From positions 1 through 64,000 of the forward strand of contig JANXYJ010000181.1 of NCBI GenBank assembly GCA_025350105.1: a stretch of DNA of 64,000 nucleotides, in the 5' to 3' direction. The stretch's first letter is position 1, and the number at the start of each line of letters is the position of its first letter. The translations under genes were made by a program, and so were the position numbers. Positions 34,951 to 44,543 of the stretch are shown here, piece after piece. The stretch comes from Terriglobia bacterium. GTDB lineage: Bacteria; Acidobacteriota; Terriglobia; Bryobacterales; Bryobacteraceae. Below the pieces are notes generated by a model. It did not search any database. It saw nothing but the letters and a program-made list of their open reading frames with translations, and had not been told where the DNA came from.

Positions 34951-36459
34951 TTAGCGCACGGCGCGCTTGTGTATACGGTTGACACTCACCGAGGCTGACG
35001 CTGATTTGGTGGGATCCGCGACGCTGGTGGCGGTGATAGTGACCGCGATCGGAGTGGCCGGCGCTTGATACAGTCCTTGTGCGGTGATGGTGCCGGGGGC
35101 GGGGTTGCCACGGCTCGCACTGGTGACTTTCCAGGTGACAGAGGTATTGGTTGTGTTGGTCACCGTAGCCGAAAACTGTAGTGCGCCACCCAGATTCAAG
35201 AACGCGCTGGCCGGCGTGATCTTTACGGCGATGGGGTTGACGATTGGGTTGGTGATGGTGACGGAAGCTGAGCCAATTGCCGCCGGAACCGCATGACTAG
35301 CGGCGTGAATCCTCACCGTTGCGGGTGAAGGCACACTGGCGGGCGCGGTGTAGACGCCACTGATGGAATCGATGAATCCAACCGTGCCATTTCCGCCCAC
35401 CGTTCCATTCACGTCCCAGGTTACGGTTTGATCGGCTGTGTTGGTGACGGTGGCGTTCAACGCTGTTTTCGCGTTGACGTTGACGGTGATTGTTGCGGGC
35501 GTCACCGAAACGCTAACGCCAGTTTGCCGGGCGTGGCCGGAATTCGGATCGATCATCAACGGCAAAACATCTACGGCTTCGAAGTTCGCGCCGGTCAGGG
35601 TCTTCAGTTGATTCAGATCGTTGTTATCCCAACGGTCGTCCTGCGTGCCGGAGATGTACCAGGCGGAACCGTTATCGGCCAGCATCATGCCGTAACGTTT
35701 TAGCGCGGTGAGAATCACGCGATTCGCGGTGGAAAATGTCGAGATATCGAAATTCGCCTGCAAACGAAAACGCGCGCCCATGGGCGGATATTGCGGCGCG
35801 GTCAACGACGATGCATCGTGCCGGGCAGGCCATAGGTGGGCCTTCTGCGTACGGGGAACGGTGAAGCGAACGGCGTGTCGAATTTCGCCGGCCAGTACTT
35901 CGTCGTAACGAACCAGGCCGGGGAAGATGGGAAGCCCGGCGGCATCGGCGGAGGTCCAGGTATCGGGCCGCAAAGCGTTCGAAGACAGATTGAAAATCGC
36001 GCCCGAATCCGCTTTCCAACTGCTGGTTTGCGGAAACGCGTTGTAGAGTTCGTAGAGGAAGCAGTTGGTTGCGTCCACTGTAATCACGTGGCGGTCACCC
36101 GTACTGGCGCTGCCGCCTTCAATCGGCGCGTTCACTGGAACGGCGTAAGGGCCGGGGTCACTTTCATCGGCATACAAAAATGTTGCGGGGAACTTTGGTT
36201 GGGTACCCGGCACCAACACAAATGGAATGCCAAAGGGTTCGCCGCTGATCAGGCCGGAGCCGAAATCGGGATGCAAGTGCGTGGCGGCTCCGATGGTATT
36301 CACCCAGGTAGACGAACTGGGCGAAAGCGGAAGCTGATCCACACGCGTGTTCCAAATGTTATTGGCGGGGAAAACGGTGCAACTGCCGATGGGCGGGGCT
36401 TGGGCAAAGGCGGTTGACGTAACAGCGCACAAGACAGCCGCGCATACGAATCTCTTCAT
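34951..36459 (-). CDS. Secreted protein with C-terminal bacterial Ig-like domains
   Basis: 502 residues from ATG 36459, seven bases after GGAGG. A signal peptide (about 1-19, CAAVLCAVTSTAFAQ) precedes a domain of about 300 residues beginning CTVFPANNIWNTRVDQLPL; I know this only as a secreted domain of unknown function. Two Ig-like domains of the BIg_2 type follow, with VTNTADQTVTWDVNG and VTNTTNTSVTWKVTS, then a basic tail. The 35-kb end meets trpS tail to tail with 4 nt between. Likely extracellular or surface-bound; role unknown. Confidence 0.8.
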   Translation of the reverse strand: MKRFVCAAVLCAVTSTAFAQAPPIGSCTVFPANNIWNTRVDQLPLSPSSSTWVNTIGAATHLHPDFGSGLISGEPFGIPFVLVPGTQPKFPATFLYADESDPGPYAVPVNAPIEGGSASTGDRHVITVDATNCFLYELYNAFPQTSSWKADSGAIFNLSSNALRPDTWTSADAAGLPIFPGLVRYDEVLAGEIRHAVRFTVPRTQKAHLWPARHDASSLTAPQYPPMGARFRLQANFDISTFSTANRVILTALKRYGMMLADNGSAWYISGTQDDRWDNNDLNQLKTLTGANFEAVDVLPLMIDPNSGHARQTGVSVSVTPATITVNVNAKTALNATVTNTADQTVTWDVNGTVGGNGTVGFIDSISGVYTAPASVPSPATVRIHAASHAVPAAIGSASVTITNPIVNPIAVKITPASAFLNLGGALQFSATVTNTTNTSVTWKVTSASRGNPAPGTITAQGLYQAPATPIAVTITATSVADPTKSASASVSVNRIHKRAVR

Positions 36460-36535
36460 AGGAACGCCTCCGAAGGGGTTGCTGTAGAGGAGATAACGCG
36501 GGCGGCGATTTCGTTTCAGGCTTTGCAAAAAACTT

Positions 36536-37837
36536 TTACTTAGTAACCAACTCAGGTGCCTCGCTTACGTCGTCGGGTTGGATGGCGGCGGCTTTGGTGG
36601 GATCGAATTCCTTCTCCCATTTCGCTACGACGATGGTGGCGACGGCGTTGCCAGCCAGGTTGGTGAGGCTGCGCATCTCCGACATAAAGCGATCCACGCC
36701 AAGCAGCAGAGTAATGCCCGCTACCGGTACCGTGCCTAACGACGAGAGCGTGGCGGCCAGGGTAATGAAGCCGCTGCCGGTGACGCCGGCGGCGCCTTTG
36801 GAGGTCAACATCAACACGACCAGCAGTTGAAATTCCTGCGCGATGGACAAGTGAGTATTGGTGGCTTGCGCGACAAAAAGAGCGGCGATCGTGAGATAGA
36901 TGGACGTACCGTCGAGGTTGAACGAGTATCCTGAAGGCACCACCAGTCCGACAACGGGTTTCGAACACCCAATGTTTTCTAGCTTCATCATCAGGCGCGG
37001 CAAGGCCGATTCCGACGACGATGTGCCCAGCACAATCAGGAATTCCTCTTTCAGGTACTTGAGCAATTTCAGGATGCGGAAACCGTGCGCACGCGCGATT
37101 GCACCCAGAATCACGAAGACAAATAGCGCCGAGGTGGCGTAGAAGCACAGCATTAGATTTGCAAGCGATATCAGTGTCTTGATGCCGTATTTTCCAATGG
37201 TGAAGGCCATGGCGCCGAAGGCTCCAATCGGTGCGGCCTTCATGATGAAGCCAATCATTCCGAACAGAATATGGTTTATGTAGTGGAAGGCGTCCAGTAC
37301 CGGTTTGGGGTTGGGCAAATAACCTAGCGATAGGCCGAATAAGATCGCCACCAAAAGAATTTGCAGAATTTCGCCTTTGGCGAACGCGTTCACCATCTGA
37401 TCGGGAATAATGTTGAGGATAAAGTCCGTGGCGCTTTGTTGCGCGTTGGGATTGGTGAATTGCGCGACGGATTTGGTGTCCAGCGTGGCGGGATCCGCAT
37501 TCACGCCGGCACCGGGTTTCACGATGCTGACCACGACTAAACCGATCAGCAACGCCAGCGTTGAGACCACTTCGAAATACAACAGCGCCTTCATACCCAC
37601 GCGGCCGAGTTTGTGCATGTCGCCGATGCCGGCAATGCCCGTGACCACGGTGCAAAAGATGATGGGCGCGATCATCATACGGATAAGCTTGATGAAGCCA
37701 TCGCCCAGGGGCTTCATTTTTTCTCCGAGATGCGGATTGAAAAAGCCCAGTGCCACGCCCAGCGCGATGCCGATCAACACTTGAAAATACAGCGAGCGAT
37801 ACAGCGGAACACGCGCAGTGGGCTGAGGGGTGGCCAT
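36536..37837 (-). CDS. dctA: C4-dicarboxylate:cation symporter (DctA/DAACS family)
   Basis: 433-residue inner-membrane transporter with the glutamate-transporter fold. Family motifs: [51 protein letters not shown] (hairpin loop serine motif), [16 protein letters not shown], and [20 protein letters not shown]. It imports succinate, fumarate, malate or related acids. Close by is the tcu cluster, so carboxylate use is a local theme, although there is no operon between them. Confidence 0.95.
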   Translation of the reverse strand: MATPQPTARVPLYRSLYFQVLIGIALGVALGFFNPHLGEKMKPLGDGFIKLIRMMIAPIIFCTVVTGIAGIGDMHKLGRVGMKALLYFEVVSTLALLIGLVVVSIVKPGAGVNADPATLDTKSVAQFTNPNAQQSATDFILNIIPDQMVNAFAKGEILQILLVAILFGLSLGYLPNPKPVLDAFHYINHILFGMIGFIMKAAPIGAFGAMAFTIGKYGIKTLISLANLMLCFYATSALFVFVILGAIARAHGFRILKLLKYLKEEFLIVLGTSSSESALPRLMMKLENIGCSKPVVGLVVPSGYSFNLDGTSIYLTIAALFVAQATNTHLSIAQEFQLLVVLMLTSKGAAGVTGSGFITLAATLSSLGTVPVAGITLLLGVDRFMSEMRSLTNLAGNAVATIVVAKWEKEFDPTKAAAIQPDDVSEAPELVTK

Positions 37838-37874
37838 GAAGGTTCTATTCTACGCCGTTCATTTGGTGCAAACT

Positions 37875-38801
37875 CTACAGACCGTTTTTGGCCAAAAACT
37901 GGCGGATTTTGCTGTAGATTTGCGTGCGCTCATCAGGGCTGAAATTTCCGTGGCCGCCTTGGGGCACGGTGAACAATTCGTTTTGCACGCCAGCTTCGGT
38001 AAGCGACTTGTGCAGGCGCACGTTTTGCGAATAGGGCACGATGGGGTCGGCATCACCCTGAATGCTGAGGATGGGCGGCAGACCGGAACGAACATAAGTG
38101 AGCGGTGAAACGCTGCGCGCGAGTTCGTCGCGATTGGGCAAATTGGCCAGCCATTGCACGGCGTAGCTCTTAGCGTTGGCGCCTGCCAGCAGGTCATTCA
38201 CGTCGGTGATTCCGTACCAATTGACGATGGCGGCAACTTTGGGCAGCGCGGTTTCCGATGCCGTGAATCCGCCACCAGCACAAATACGGTCGAAGCCGGC
38301 AGACTCGGGAATCATTCCTGTGGTGAGCGCCAGATGCCCGCCCGCGGATTCGCCGCTGACCACGATCTTGCTGGTATCCACGCCGTAGTCCTTGGCATTG
38401 CCGGCAACGTGGCGCAGGGCGCATTGCAAGTCTTCCACGGCCGCAGGCGCAGGCGCGACTTGAATCATGCGGTATTCGACATTCACGACGTTCCAACCCA
38501 TTTCGAGCCAGGGGATGATGGACATCACCGAGGCTTCTTTGGTGCCGCGAATCCAGCCGCCGCCGTGAATGAAGATCAGCGTTTTTTGCGGCGTAGTGGT
38601 GTCCTTGCGTTTGTAGACATCCAGCTTCGATTCATGCCCGCTGGCGGAGAGATAGGTCACGTTGGGAATGACCAGATATTGGTTCAGCGCGTGGGCGGCC
38701 CAGTCGGCAGTGGGTGTTAAGGGGGCTTGCGCGGACTGCGCCATCACCAAAGTTACGAACAGCGTTGCAAAAACCGGCATCAGCATAAAACGTTTCGGCA
38801 T
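37875..38801 (-). CDS. Secreted alpha/beta-hydrolase (esterase/feruloyl-esterase-like)
   Basis: 308 residues from ATG 38801 with GAGGAG upstream. Signal peptide about 1-20 (LMPVFATLFVTLVMAQ). The oxyanion motif HGGGWIRG and the nucleophile elbow GESAGGHLAL are present, and C-terminal GDADPIVPYSQN and GGHGNF give the acid and His. This is the alpha/beta hydrolase 3 / BD-FAE group. Divergent from tcuA; it may release acids from esters, but that is inference. Confidence 0.88.
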   Translation of the reverse strand: MPKRFMLMPVFATLFVTLVMAQSAQAPLTPTADWAAHALNQYLVIPNVTYLSASGHESKLDVYKRKDTTTPQKTLIFIHGGGWIRGTKEASVMSIIPWLEMGWNVVNVEYRMIQVAPAPAAVEDLQCALRHVAGNAKDYGVDTSKIVVSGESAGGHLALTTGMIPESAGFDRICAGGGFTASETALPKVAAIVNWYGITDVNDLLAGANAKSYAVQWLANLPNRDELARSVSPLTYVRSGLPPILSIQGDADPIVPYSQNVRLHKSLTEAGVQNELFTVPQGGHGNFSPDERTQIYSKIRQFLAKNGL

Positions 38802-38852
38802 GAAAAACTCCTCGCGCTTGAATTTTAGCAGCACTGGAATATCGCGGTACGA

Positions 38853-40271
38853 TTGACCAAAGTGCCCGGCCAAAATATCTCAGCGGACGTGATTGTGATT
38901 GGAGGTGGCAACGCAGCCTTGTGCGCGGCACTGACGGTGCGGGAGGCGGGTTTGTCCGTTACGATTCTGGAAAGCGCGCCCGCGGAATATCGCGGCGGCA
39001 ACAGCCGTCACACGCGCAATATGCGGACGATGCACACCGCGCCGACCGACGTTTTGACGGACTCGTATTTAGAGGGTGAATTTCTGGCAGACCTGTTGCG
39101 CGTTACCGGAGGGCAGACCGACGAAGCGCTGGCGCGGTTGGTGATTCGCCAATCGCCGTACGCCAATTTGTGGATGCGCGGGCACGGGGCGCGGTTTCAA
39201 CCGCCGCTGGGCGGGACACTGCATCTGGGGCGGACGAACGCGTTTTTTTTGGGCGGCGGTAAGGCGCTGATGAATTCGTACTATGAATCCGCGCGCAAGC
39301 TGGGGGTGCAAGTCTTGTATAACGCCGAAGTGACGCAGTTGCAATTATGTGATGGGCGTTTTGCATCCGGAACAGTTTTGGTGAATGGTGTTGCAAAACA
39401 ATTTCACGGCAAAGCGTTAGTAGTGGCGTCCGGCGGGTTTGAGTCGAATCTGGAATGGTTGAAGGAGGCGTGGGGTCCGCCAGCGGACAACTTCTTGATT
39501 CGCGGAACGCCGTACAACAAAGGCAAACTGCTGCGGATTTTATTGGACCAAGGCGCCTGTTCGATTGGCGATCCGAAACAGTGCCATGCGGTGGCGATTG
39601 ATGGCCGCGCGCCGAAGTTCGATGGCGGGATCGTCACGCGGCTGGATTGCGTGCCACTGGGTATTGTGGTGAACAAACACGCCGCGCGTTTTTACGACGA
39701 GGGCGAAGACCTGTGGCCCAAGCGGTATGCGATTTGGGGGCGATTGGTGGCGCAACAGGACGATCAGATTGCGTATTCGATCATCGACGCAAAGGTTGTG
39801 GGACGTTTCATGCCCAGCGTGTTTCCGCCCGTGGTGGGAGACCGTTTGGAAGACTTGGCGCGGGCGTTTCAACTTCCGGTGGACCCGTTTGTAAAAACGG
39901 TGCGTGAATATAATCAAGCGGTGATGGCCGGCAAGTTCGATCACAATCTTTTGGACGATTGCCATACCCAGGGGCTCACTCCGCCGAAATCGCACTGGGC
40001 GCAAACGATTGATAGGCCGCCGTTCTGGGGCTATCCGCTGCGGCCGGGGATCACGTTTACCTACCTGGGTGTGGGGGTGACGGACAAAGCTCAGGTGAAA
40101 TTTGAGAAAACGGGCGTTAGTGAAAATGTTTTCGCGGCCGGGGAGATCATGGCGGGCAATATTTTGGGCCAAGGCTATTTGGCGGGGTTTGGCATGACGA
40201 TTGGCGCGGTGTTTGGGCGGATTGCGGGGGCCGGCGCGGCGGCCTGTGTAAAGGGACTCGTGAATGGCTGA
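38853..40271 (+). CDS. tcuA: Tricarballylate dehydrogenase TcuA
   Basis: 472-residue FAD enzyme that oxidises tricarballylate to cis-aconitate. FAD motif DVIVIGGGNAALCAALTVREAG (11-32), then RGGNSRHTRNMRTMH, as in TcuA and fumarate-reductase-like flavoproteins. C-terminal FWGYPLRPGITFTYLGVGV and GEIMAGNILGQGYLAGFGMTIG are typical. It starts with TTG (38853) or GTG (38862). It overlaps tcuB by 8 nt, as expected for an operon. Confidence 0.9.
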   Translation: MTKVPGQNISADVIVIGGGNAALCAALTVREAGLSVTILESAPAEYRGGNSRHTRNMRTMHTAPTDVLTDSYLEGEFLADLLRVTGGQTDEALARLVIRQSPYANLWMRGHGARFQPPLGGTLHLGRTNAFFLGGGKALMNSYYESARKLGVQVLYNAEVTQLQLCDGRFASGTVLVNGVAKQFHGKALVVASGGFESNLEWLKEAWGPPADNFLIRGTPYNKGKLLRILLDQGACSIGDPKQCHAVAIDGRAPKFDGGIVTRLDCVPLGIVVNKHAARFYDEGEDLWPKRYAIWGRLVAQQDDQIAYSIIDAKVVGRFMPSVFPPVVGDRLEDLARAFQLPVDPFVKTVREYNQAVMAGKFDHNLLDDCHTQGLTPPKSHWAQTIDRPPFWGYPLRPGITFTYLGVGVTDKAQVKFEKTGVSENVFAAGEIMAGNILGQGYLAGFGMTIGAVFGRIAGAGAAACVKGLVNG

Positions 40272-41352
40272 CTTGAGGGTTCTCGACAATCCTATCGCCG
40301 AGGGCGAGCGGATCCTTACCATTTGCAATTCGTGCCGCTATTGCGAGGGATTTTGCGCGGTGTTTCCGGCGATGGAGCGGCGCCTGAATTTCGTCGAGGC
40401 CGACATCAACTATCTGGCCAACCTGTGCCACAACTGCGCCGAGTGCTATTACGCGTGCCAGTATGCGCCGCCGCATGAGTTTGCGATTAATGTGCCGCAG
40501 GTGCTGGCAGAGGTGCGGGGCAGGTCGTATCAGAAGTACGGCCGCGCTTTAGACATGGGTTGGGTAGATGCCATTTCCATCGGCCTATTTGCCTCCACCG
40601 CACTTGGCATCATCCTGGATCGAGGAGACTCCACACGCAAGACCTTCTACAGCGTTATTCCACATGAGTGGATGGTTGGAATCTTCGGTGCGCTCGCGGG
40701 CTTCATCTTTATCGCCCAGGTAGTGGGCTTCCTCCGATTCTGGCGTGAGACCGGCGAATCACTCGCCGACTTCTTCACGCCATCTGCCTTGCTACAAGCC
40801 GCGAAGGACGCGCTGACGCTGAAAAATCTTTCGAGCAATGGCGCGGGCTGCACCTACCCTGATGAGCATCACTCCAACGCGCGGCGGATTTTTCATCACT
40901 TCACGTTTTATGGATTTGCCCTGTGTTTTGCCTCGACCACGGTTGCCGCGCTGTATCATTTCAGCGGACGCATCGCGCCCTATCCATATCTAAGCGCGCC
41001 GGTAGTTTTGGGCACGCTGGGCGGAATCGGTCTGTTAGTTGGACCCGCGGGACTCTACGCACTGAAGCGAAAACGCGATGAGCACATTGTCGATAAAAAA
41101 CAGAATCGCAGCGAGGTGTTGTTTATCGCTTTGTTGATTTTGACCAGCGCAACGGGACTGGTGCTACTTGGCCTGAGAACTTCAGAGGCCATGCCCGTTT
41201 TGTTGCGCATGCATCTGGCAGTGGTGTTTGGGCTGTTCCTGACGCTACCCTACGGGAAATTCGTCCACAGCATTTATCGCACTGCTGCGTTGGTCCGCTC
41301 TGCTTTGGAAAGCGCGCGAAGTCAGAATCAGAGTAGCGGTCAATCCCATTAG
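40264..41352 (+). CDS. tcuB: Electron-transfer protein TcuB
   Basis: 362-residue membrane protein that reoxidises TcuA flavin and passes electrons to the respiratory chain. Two 4Fe-4S sets: Cys21, 24, 27, 31 (CNSCRYCEGFC) and Cys55, 58, 61, 65 (CHNCAECYYAC). Several membrane helices follow, with haem-like His residues in HHFTFYGFALCF and in MHLAVVFGLFLTLPYGKFVH. Its last 108 nt overlap the 3' end of the opposite-strand tcuC. Confidence 0.9.
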   Translation: MADLRVLDNPIAEGERILTICNSCRYCEGFCAVFPAMERRLNFVEADINYLANLCHNCAECYYACQYAPPHEFAINVPQVLAEVRGRSYQKYGRALDMGWVDAISIGLFASTALGIILDRGDSTRKTFYSVIPHEWMVGIFGALAGFIFIAQVVGFLRFWRETGESLADFFTPSALLQAAKDALTLKNLSSNGAGCTYPDEHHSNARRIFHHFTFYGFALCFASTTVAALYHFSGRIAPYPYLSAPVVLGTLGGIGLLVGPAGLYALKRKRDEHIVDKKQNRSEVLFIALLILTSATGLVLLGLRTSEAMPVLLRMHLAVVFGLFLTLPYGKFVHSIYRTAALVRSALESARSQNQSSGQSH

Positions 41353-42552
41353 GCCGGCGAAGGAGAGCCACAAGCCCGGCATGGCGCGGTCGCCGGTATC
41401 GTGGATTAACTTGGTCGCCACCGCGGGCGTGAAGCCTCCGAATATGCCGGTGGCCAAACTGTAGGCGAACGAAAATCCCGAGACGCGAACGCTGGCGGGC
41501 ATGATTTCGGTGAGGTAGACCACCATGGCTCCGTTGTAGCTGCCGAAGATCATGGAAAACCACAACGCGGCTGCCAGCAAGTGTCCGAAGGAGGGCGCTT
41601 TTACTAACCACAACAACACTGGATACGGCGTAAGCAGCGCGATGGTGGAGAACAATAGCAGCAGAGGCCGGCGGCCGATTTTATCGGACAGCGCGCCCAT
41701 GGCCGGCAACCAACACAAATTCGAAATTCCTACGCACAACGTCACCAACATGCTGGTTTTGTTGCTCAACTTCAGCACGCTGGTGCCATAGGTGGGCATG
41801 TAGGCGGTGATCAGGTAAAACGTCACCGTGGTGGTGGTGGTCAGCATCATGCCCAGCAGCATCAGCTTCCAGTTGGCCATCACGGTGCGCCAAATTTCGG
41901 CTGACGTGGGCCGGTGCTTCCGCGCTAGAAATTCGTCGGTCTCTGTGAGTGACCGACGCAACAGCAGCAGGAACGGGATCAACATGGAGCCGACCAACAA
42001 CGGTACGCGCCAACCCCAGGCGGCCATTTCTTCCGGCTTCAAAAGCGACGAAAGCGAAAGACCGATCAGCGCTGCGAAAATCACCGCCACTTGTTGACTG
42101 CCGGATTGCCAACTGACGAAAAAGCCTTTGTGGCCGGGAGTGGCGATTTCGGCCAGATACACGCTGACCCCGCCGATTTCGACGCCTGCGGAAAGGCCTT
42201 GGATCAAGCGCCCGAAGACCACCAACAGCGGCGCGAAAAAGCCGATCGTTTCGTAACCCGGCATGATGCCGATGGAGAGCGTGCCGACGGCCATCAGCAG
42301 CAATGTGAGGAGCAAACCTTTGCGCCGGCCGTGATGATCGATGTAAGCACCCAGCACGATGGCGCCTAACGGACGCATCAGATAACCGGTGCCGAAGGTC
42401 ATCAACGACAACATGAGCGAGGCGTATTCGTTCCTGGTGGGGAAGAACGCGCGGCCGATACCGGCGGCATAGTAGCCGAACACCATGAAGTCGTACATCT
42501 CCAAAAAATTACCCATGGAGACGCGCACCACGGCCGTGATTTTGGCGCGCAT
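41245..42552 (-). CDS. tcuC: Citrate/tricarballylate transporter TcuC (MHS-family MFS)
   Basis: 435-residue MFS protein of the metabolite:H+ symporter family. Diagnostic: VSMGNFLEMYDFMVFGYYA at the start, RPLGAIVLGAYIDHHGRRKGL, VFGRLIQGLSAGVEIGGVSVYLAEIATPG, and SWQSGSQQVA. This is close to enteric TcuC. ATG 42552 is used; a TTG at 42579 would add nine residues. It is coded opposite to tcuAB and overlaps the end of tcuB by 108 nt. No LysR-type tcuR is present here. Confidence 0.9.
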   Translation of the reverse strand: MRAKITAVVRVSMGNFLEMYDFMVFGYYAAGIGRAFFPTRNEYASLMLSLMTFGTGYLMRPLGAIVLGAYIDHHGRRKGLLLTLLLMAVGTLSIGIMPGYETIGFFAPLLVVFGRLIQGLSAGVEIGGVSVYLAEIATPGHKGFFVSWQSGSQQVAVIFAALIGLSLSSLLKPEEMAAWGWRVPLLVGSMLIPFLLLLRRSLTETDEFLARKHRPTSAEIWRTVMANWKLMLLGMMLTTTTTVTFYLITAYMPTYGTSVLKLSNKTSMLVTLCVGISNLCWLPAMGALSDKIGRRPLLLLFSTIALLTPYPVLLWLVKAPSFGHLLAAALWFSMIFGSYNGAMVVYLTEIMPASVRVSGFSFAYSLATGIFGGFTPAVATKLIHDTGDRAMPGLWLSFAGLMGLTATLILTSRAFQSRADQRSSAINAVDEFPVG

Positions 42553-42604
42553 GGAGTTAGGTTTTGAGATTTCCGACAATCCGAAGCGAGAATAGCACAC
42601 GCGC

Positions 42605-43453
42605 CTAGCGCGCGCTTGCGGTGGATTTTAAGACGGCGATGCGCTGCCGGTATTCCGGATACGCGGTCTCCGCGCCACCGCGCGAAGCTTCGTAGGGCAA
42701 TTTATATTTGTCCGAAAATTCATGCAGAAACGTGTTGGTGCCGGGCAGATGATGGGGGACCGATCCCAACTCGCGCGGGACCTCGGTCACGGCCTCGCAT
42801 GGGTACGGCGCCAATTCCTGCTCACGGGTCCACACCCAATTTTGCGAGCGCACCATGGGCTCGGTTAAATAAACCGGATCGGTGATGAATTCCAGCAGGG
42901 TGAGGGTATCGCCGTGGCGGATCCAATGTTCCACCAGTACTGCTTTTTCACTGCGCGGCACGCCGTTGCGGCGAATGAAGCCGGGCTTCAGATGCGTCGT
43001 GGTGACGGTTAATACGCCCGCTTCCCATTTTCCAGTGGAGAAGCCTTGCCAGCTGTGCGCGGTGTCGGCCGGCGGATGCGCGCGGCCGTCCATCCAAATG
43101 GTCCGCTCCGGCGCCTGCCATGCGATGTGGGTGTGATAGGCAATCACCTGCTGAGTTGCCTGATCAACATCTTTCCAAATGCGCATGTTCGAAGGCCCGC
43201 GCGTGCCATAGTCCGCGGGATGTGGCCGGCACTGCCACTCCGGCAAGGTTAAGAGCGATGCGTCCCAGGCGTCGGCCTTGGCGCGCGCGGCTTCGTTGAT
43301 CGGCAAGCCAAGATAATCGCCCAGTTCCGGCCCGGGCCCACGTTCCGGCTGGTCCTCGTGTTGACGTTGCCCCCATTCACCCACCAGATCCACTTGCGCG
43401 TAAATGGGCGAGCACAATATTGCCAACAGAACCACTCCGGGGAGTTTGCACAT
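42605..43453 (-). CDS. Secreted protein of unknown function, family with the 60229 and 61141 genes
   Basis: 282 residues with signal peptide (about 1-20, VVLLAILCSPIYAQ). Then VDLVGEWGQRQHEDQPERGPGP, RTIWMDGRAHPP, and GFIRRNGVPRSEKAVLVEHW, a predicted beta-rich body. It shares blocks with 60229 (IWMDGRPHP, YIRRNG, LPG.NxF, GGAETxYPEFR). No catalytic motif stands out. Downstream of tcuC by 52 nt and not clearly linked. Periplasmic or extracellular; function unknown. Confidence 0.75.
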   Translation of the reverse strand: MCKLPGVVLLAILCSPIYAQVDLVGEWGQRQHEDQPERGPGPELGDYLGLPINEAARAKADAWDASLLTLPEWQCRPHPADYGTRGPSNMRIWKDVDQATQQVIAYHTHIAWQAPERTIWMDGRAHPPADTAHSWQGFSTGKWEAGVLTVTTTHLKPGFIRRNGVPRSEKAVLVEHWIRHGDTLTLLEFITDPVYLTEPMVRSQNWVWTREQELAPYPCEAVTEVPRELGSVPHHLPGTNTFLHEFSDKYKLPYEASRGGAETAYPEYRQRIAVLKSTASAR

Positions 43454-43505
43454 GGCCGATATTCTTTCACGATCGGCAAATGGAATCAAGCGGCATTGGT
43501 CAGAC

Positions 43506-44513
43506 TCACTCGAACGAAGTCAATAGCAAAGTCTGCGGACCTAAGGGTTGCGTGGTGCTTACACCGAAGCCCGCCTGGCGGAACATGGCGTCCAATTCTT
43601 TGAACGTGTAGGCATCGCCGCCTTCGGTGGAGCCCAACATCATCAGGCTGAAGGCGGCCTCCTGCGGCGGGGTGACGCGATCGTCATTGGGAACGAATTC
43701 AACCGTGGCCACCCGCCCGCCGGGTTTCAACGCGGCATGGACCTTCTTCAGGAGCTGAACAATGGTGGGCGCGTCGAAATGATGCAGGAAGTTGGGCAGC
43801 AGAACCAGATCGTAGCCGCTGCCGTAGTCGACATCGAAGGCGCTGCCGGGGAGGGTGTGATAACGGTTGCCCACGCCCGCATCGCGGGCATGTTCAGCGG
43901 AAACTTCCAAAACATTTTTCCAATCCTGGGCGTAAATTTCAGCGGCCGGATTCAGTTTCGCGATTTCGATGCCGTAAGCGCCAGGGCCCGCGGAGATGTC
44001 CAAAACTTTCATCGGCATCTGGTGAATAGCGACAAGCCTAGCCAATTCCGCCGCGCCCGCGGCGGACATCGGCGCCATATTTTTCGCGAACTCCACCCAT
44101 AGGGGATTTTCAGGATCCATGTTGCCATGGCCAACACTGCCGCCCTTGCGAACGGCCGGAACCAGGTCCAGATAGTTGGCGATCTGCGTGGGGTGCGTCA
44201 GGAACAGGGCGACGGAGCCGAAGTAAGCCGGCGACTTTTTGTCGAGAAAAAACGCGGAGTCCGGCGTCAGCGCGTAGCTGTGGTCCTGCTTGGTGAGGAA
44301 ACCGGAAATCGTCAAGTAGTCGCACAGAATGCGCATGCCTTTTTCGCTGGCCTGCGCGCAATGGGCCAGCTCTGCGGCTGTGTTTGCGCCGGCTGCGATG
44401 TGGGTGAAGACTTCCAGCTCAATCCCCGCCCGGAGCGAGGTGGCGCGCTGAAATGCGTTCAAGGCGGCAAAGATGACGAGAGGGCTGGGTGCGTTTTGCT
44501 TGAGCGAAGACAT
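43506..44513 (-). CDS. SAM-dependent O-methyltransferase-like protein
   Basis: 335 residues. N-terminal helical dimerisation part (FAALNAFQRATSLRAGIELEVF, ILCDYLTISGFL) then a Rossmann domain: VLDISAGPGAYGIEIA (motif I), IYAQDWKNVL, LPNFLHHFD and ALKPGGRVATVEFVP. This is the small-molecule O-methyltransferase layout of plant and polyketide tailoring enzymes. ATG 44513 has GGAGAAG just before it. Third in a likely operon with DoxX and a gluconate dehydrogenase subunit 3. Confidence 0.88.
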   Translation of the reverse strand: MSSLKQNAPSPLVIFAALNAFQRATSLRAGIELEVFTHIAAGANTAAELAHCAQASEKGMRILCDYLTISGFLTKQDHSYALTPDSAFFLDKKSPAYFGSVALFLTHPTQIANYLDLVPAVRKGGSVGHGNMDPENPLWVEFAKNMAPMSAAGAAELARLVAIHQMPMKVLDISAGPGAYGIEIAKLNPAAEIYAQDWKNVLEVSAEHARDAGVGNRYHTLPGSAFDVDYGSGYDLVLLPNFLHHFDAPTIVQLLKKVHAALKPGGRVATVEFVPNDDRVTPPQEAAFSLMMLGSTEGGDAYTFKELDAMFRQAGFGVSTTQPLGPQTLLLTSFE

Positions 44514-44543
44514 TCTTCTCCAGAGTCTAACGCACACGCTGCT

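Noticed and set aside
36552-37655. Open frame of 367 codons on the minus strand
   Set aside because: Alternate frame of dctA; no membrane pattern or family motif.
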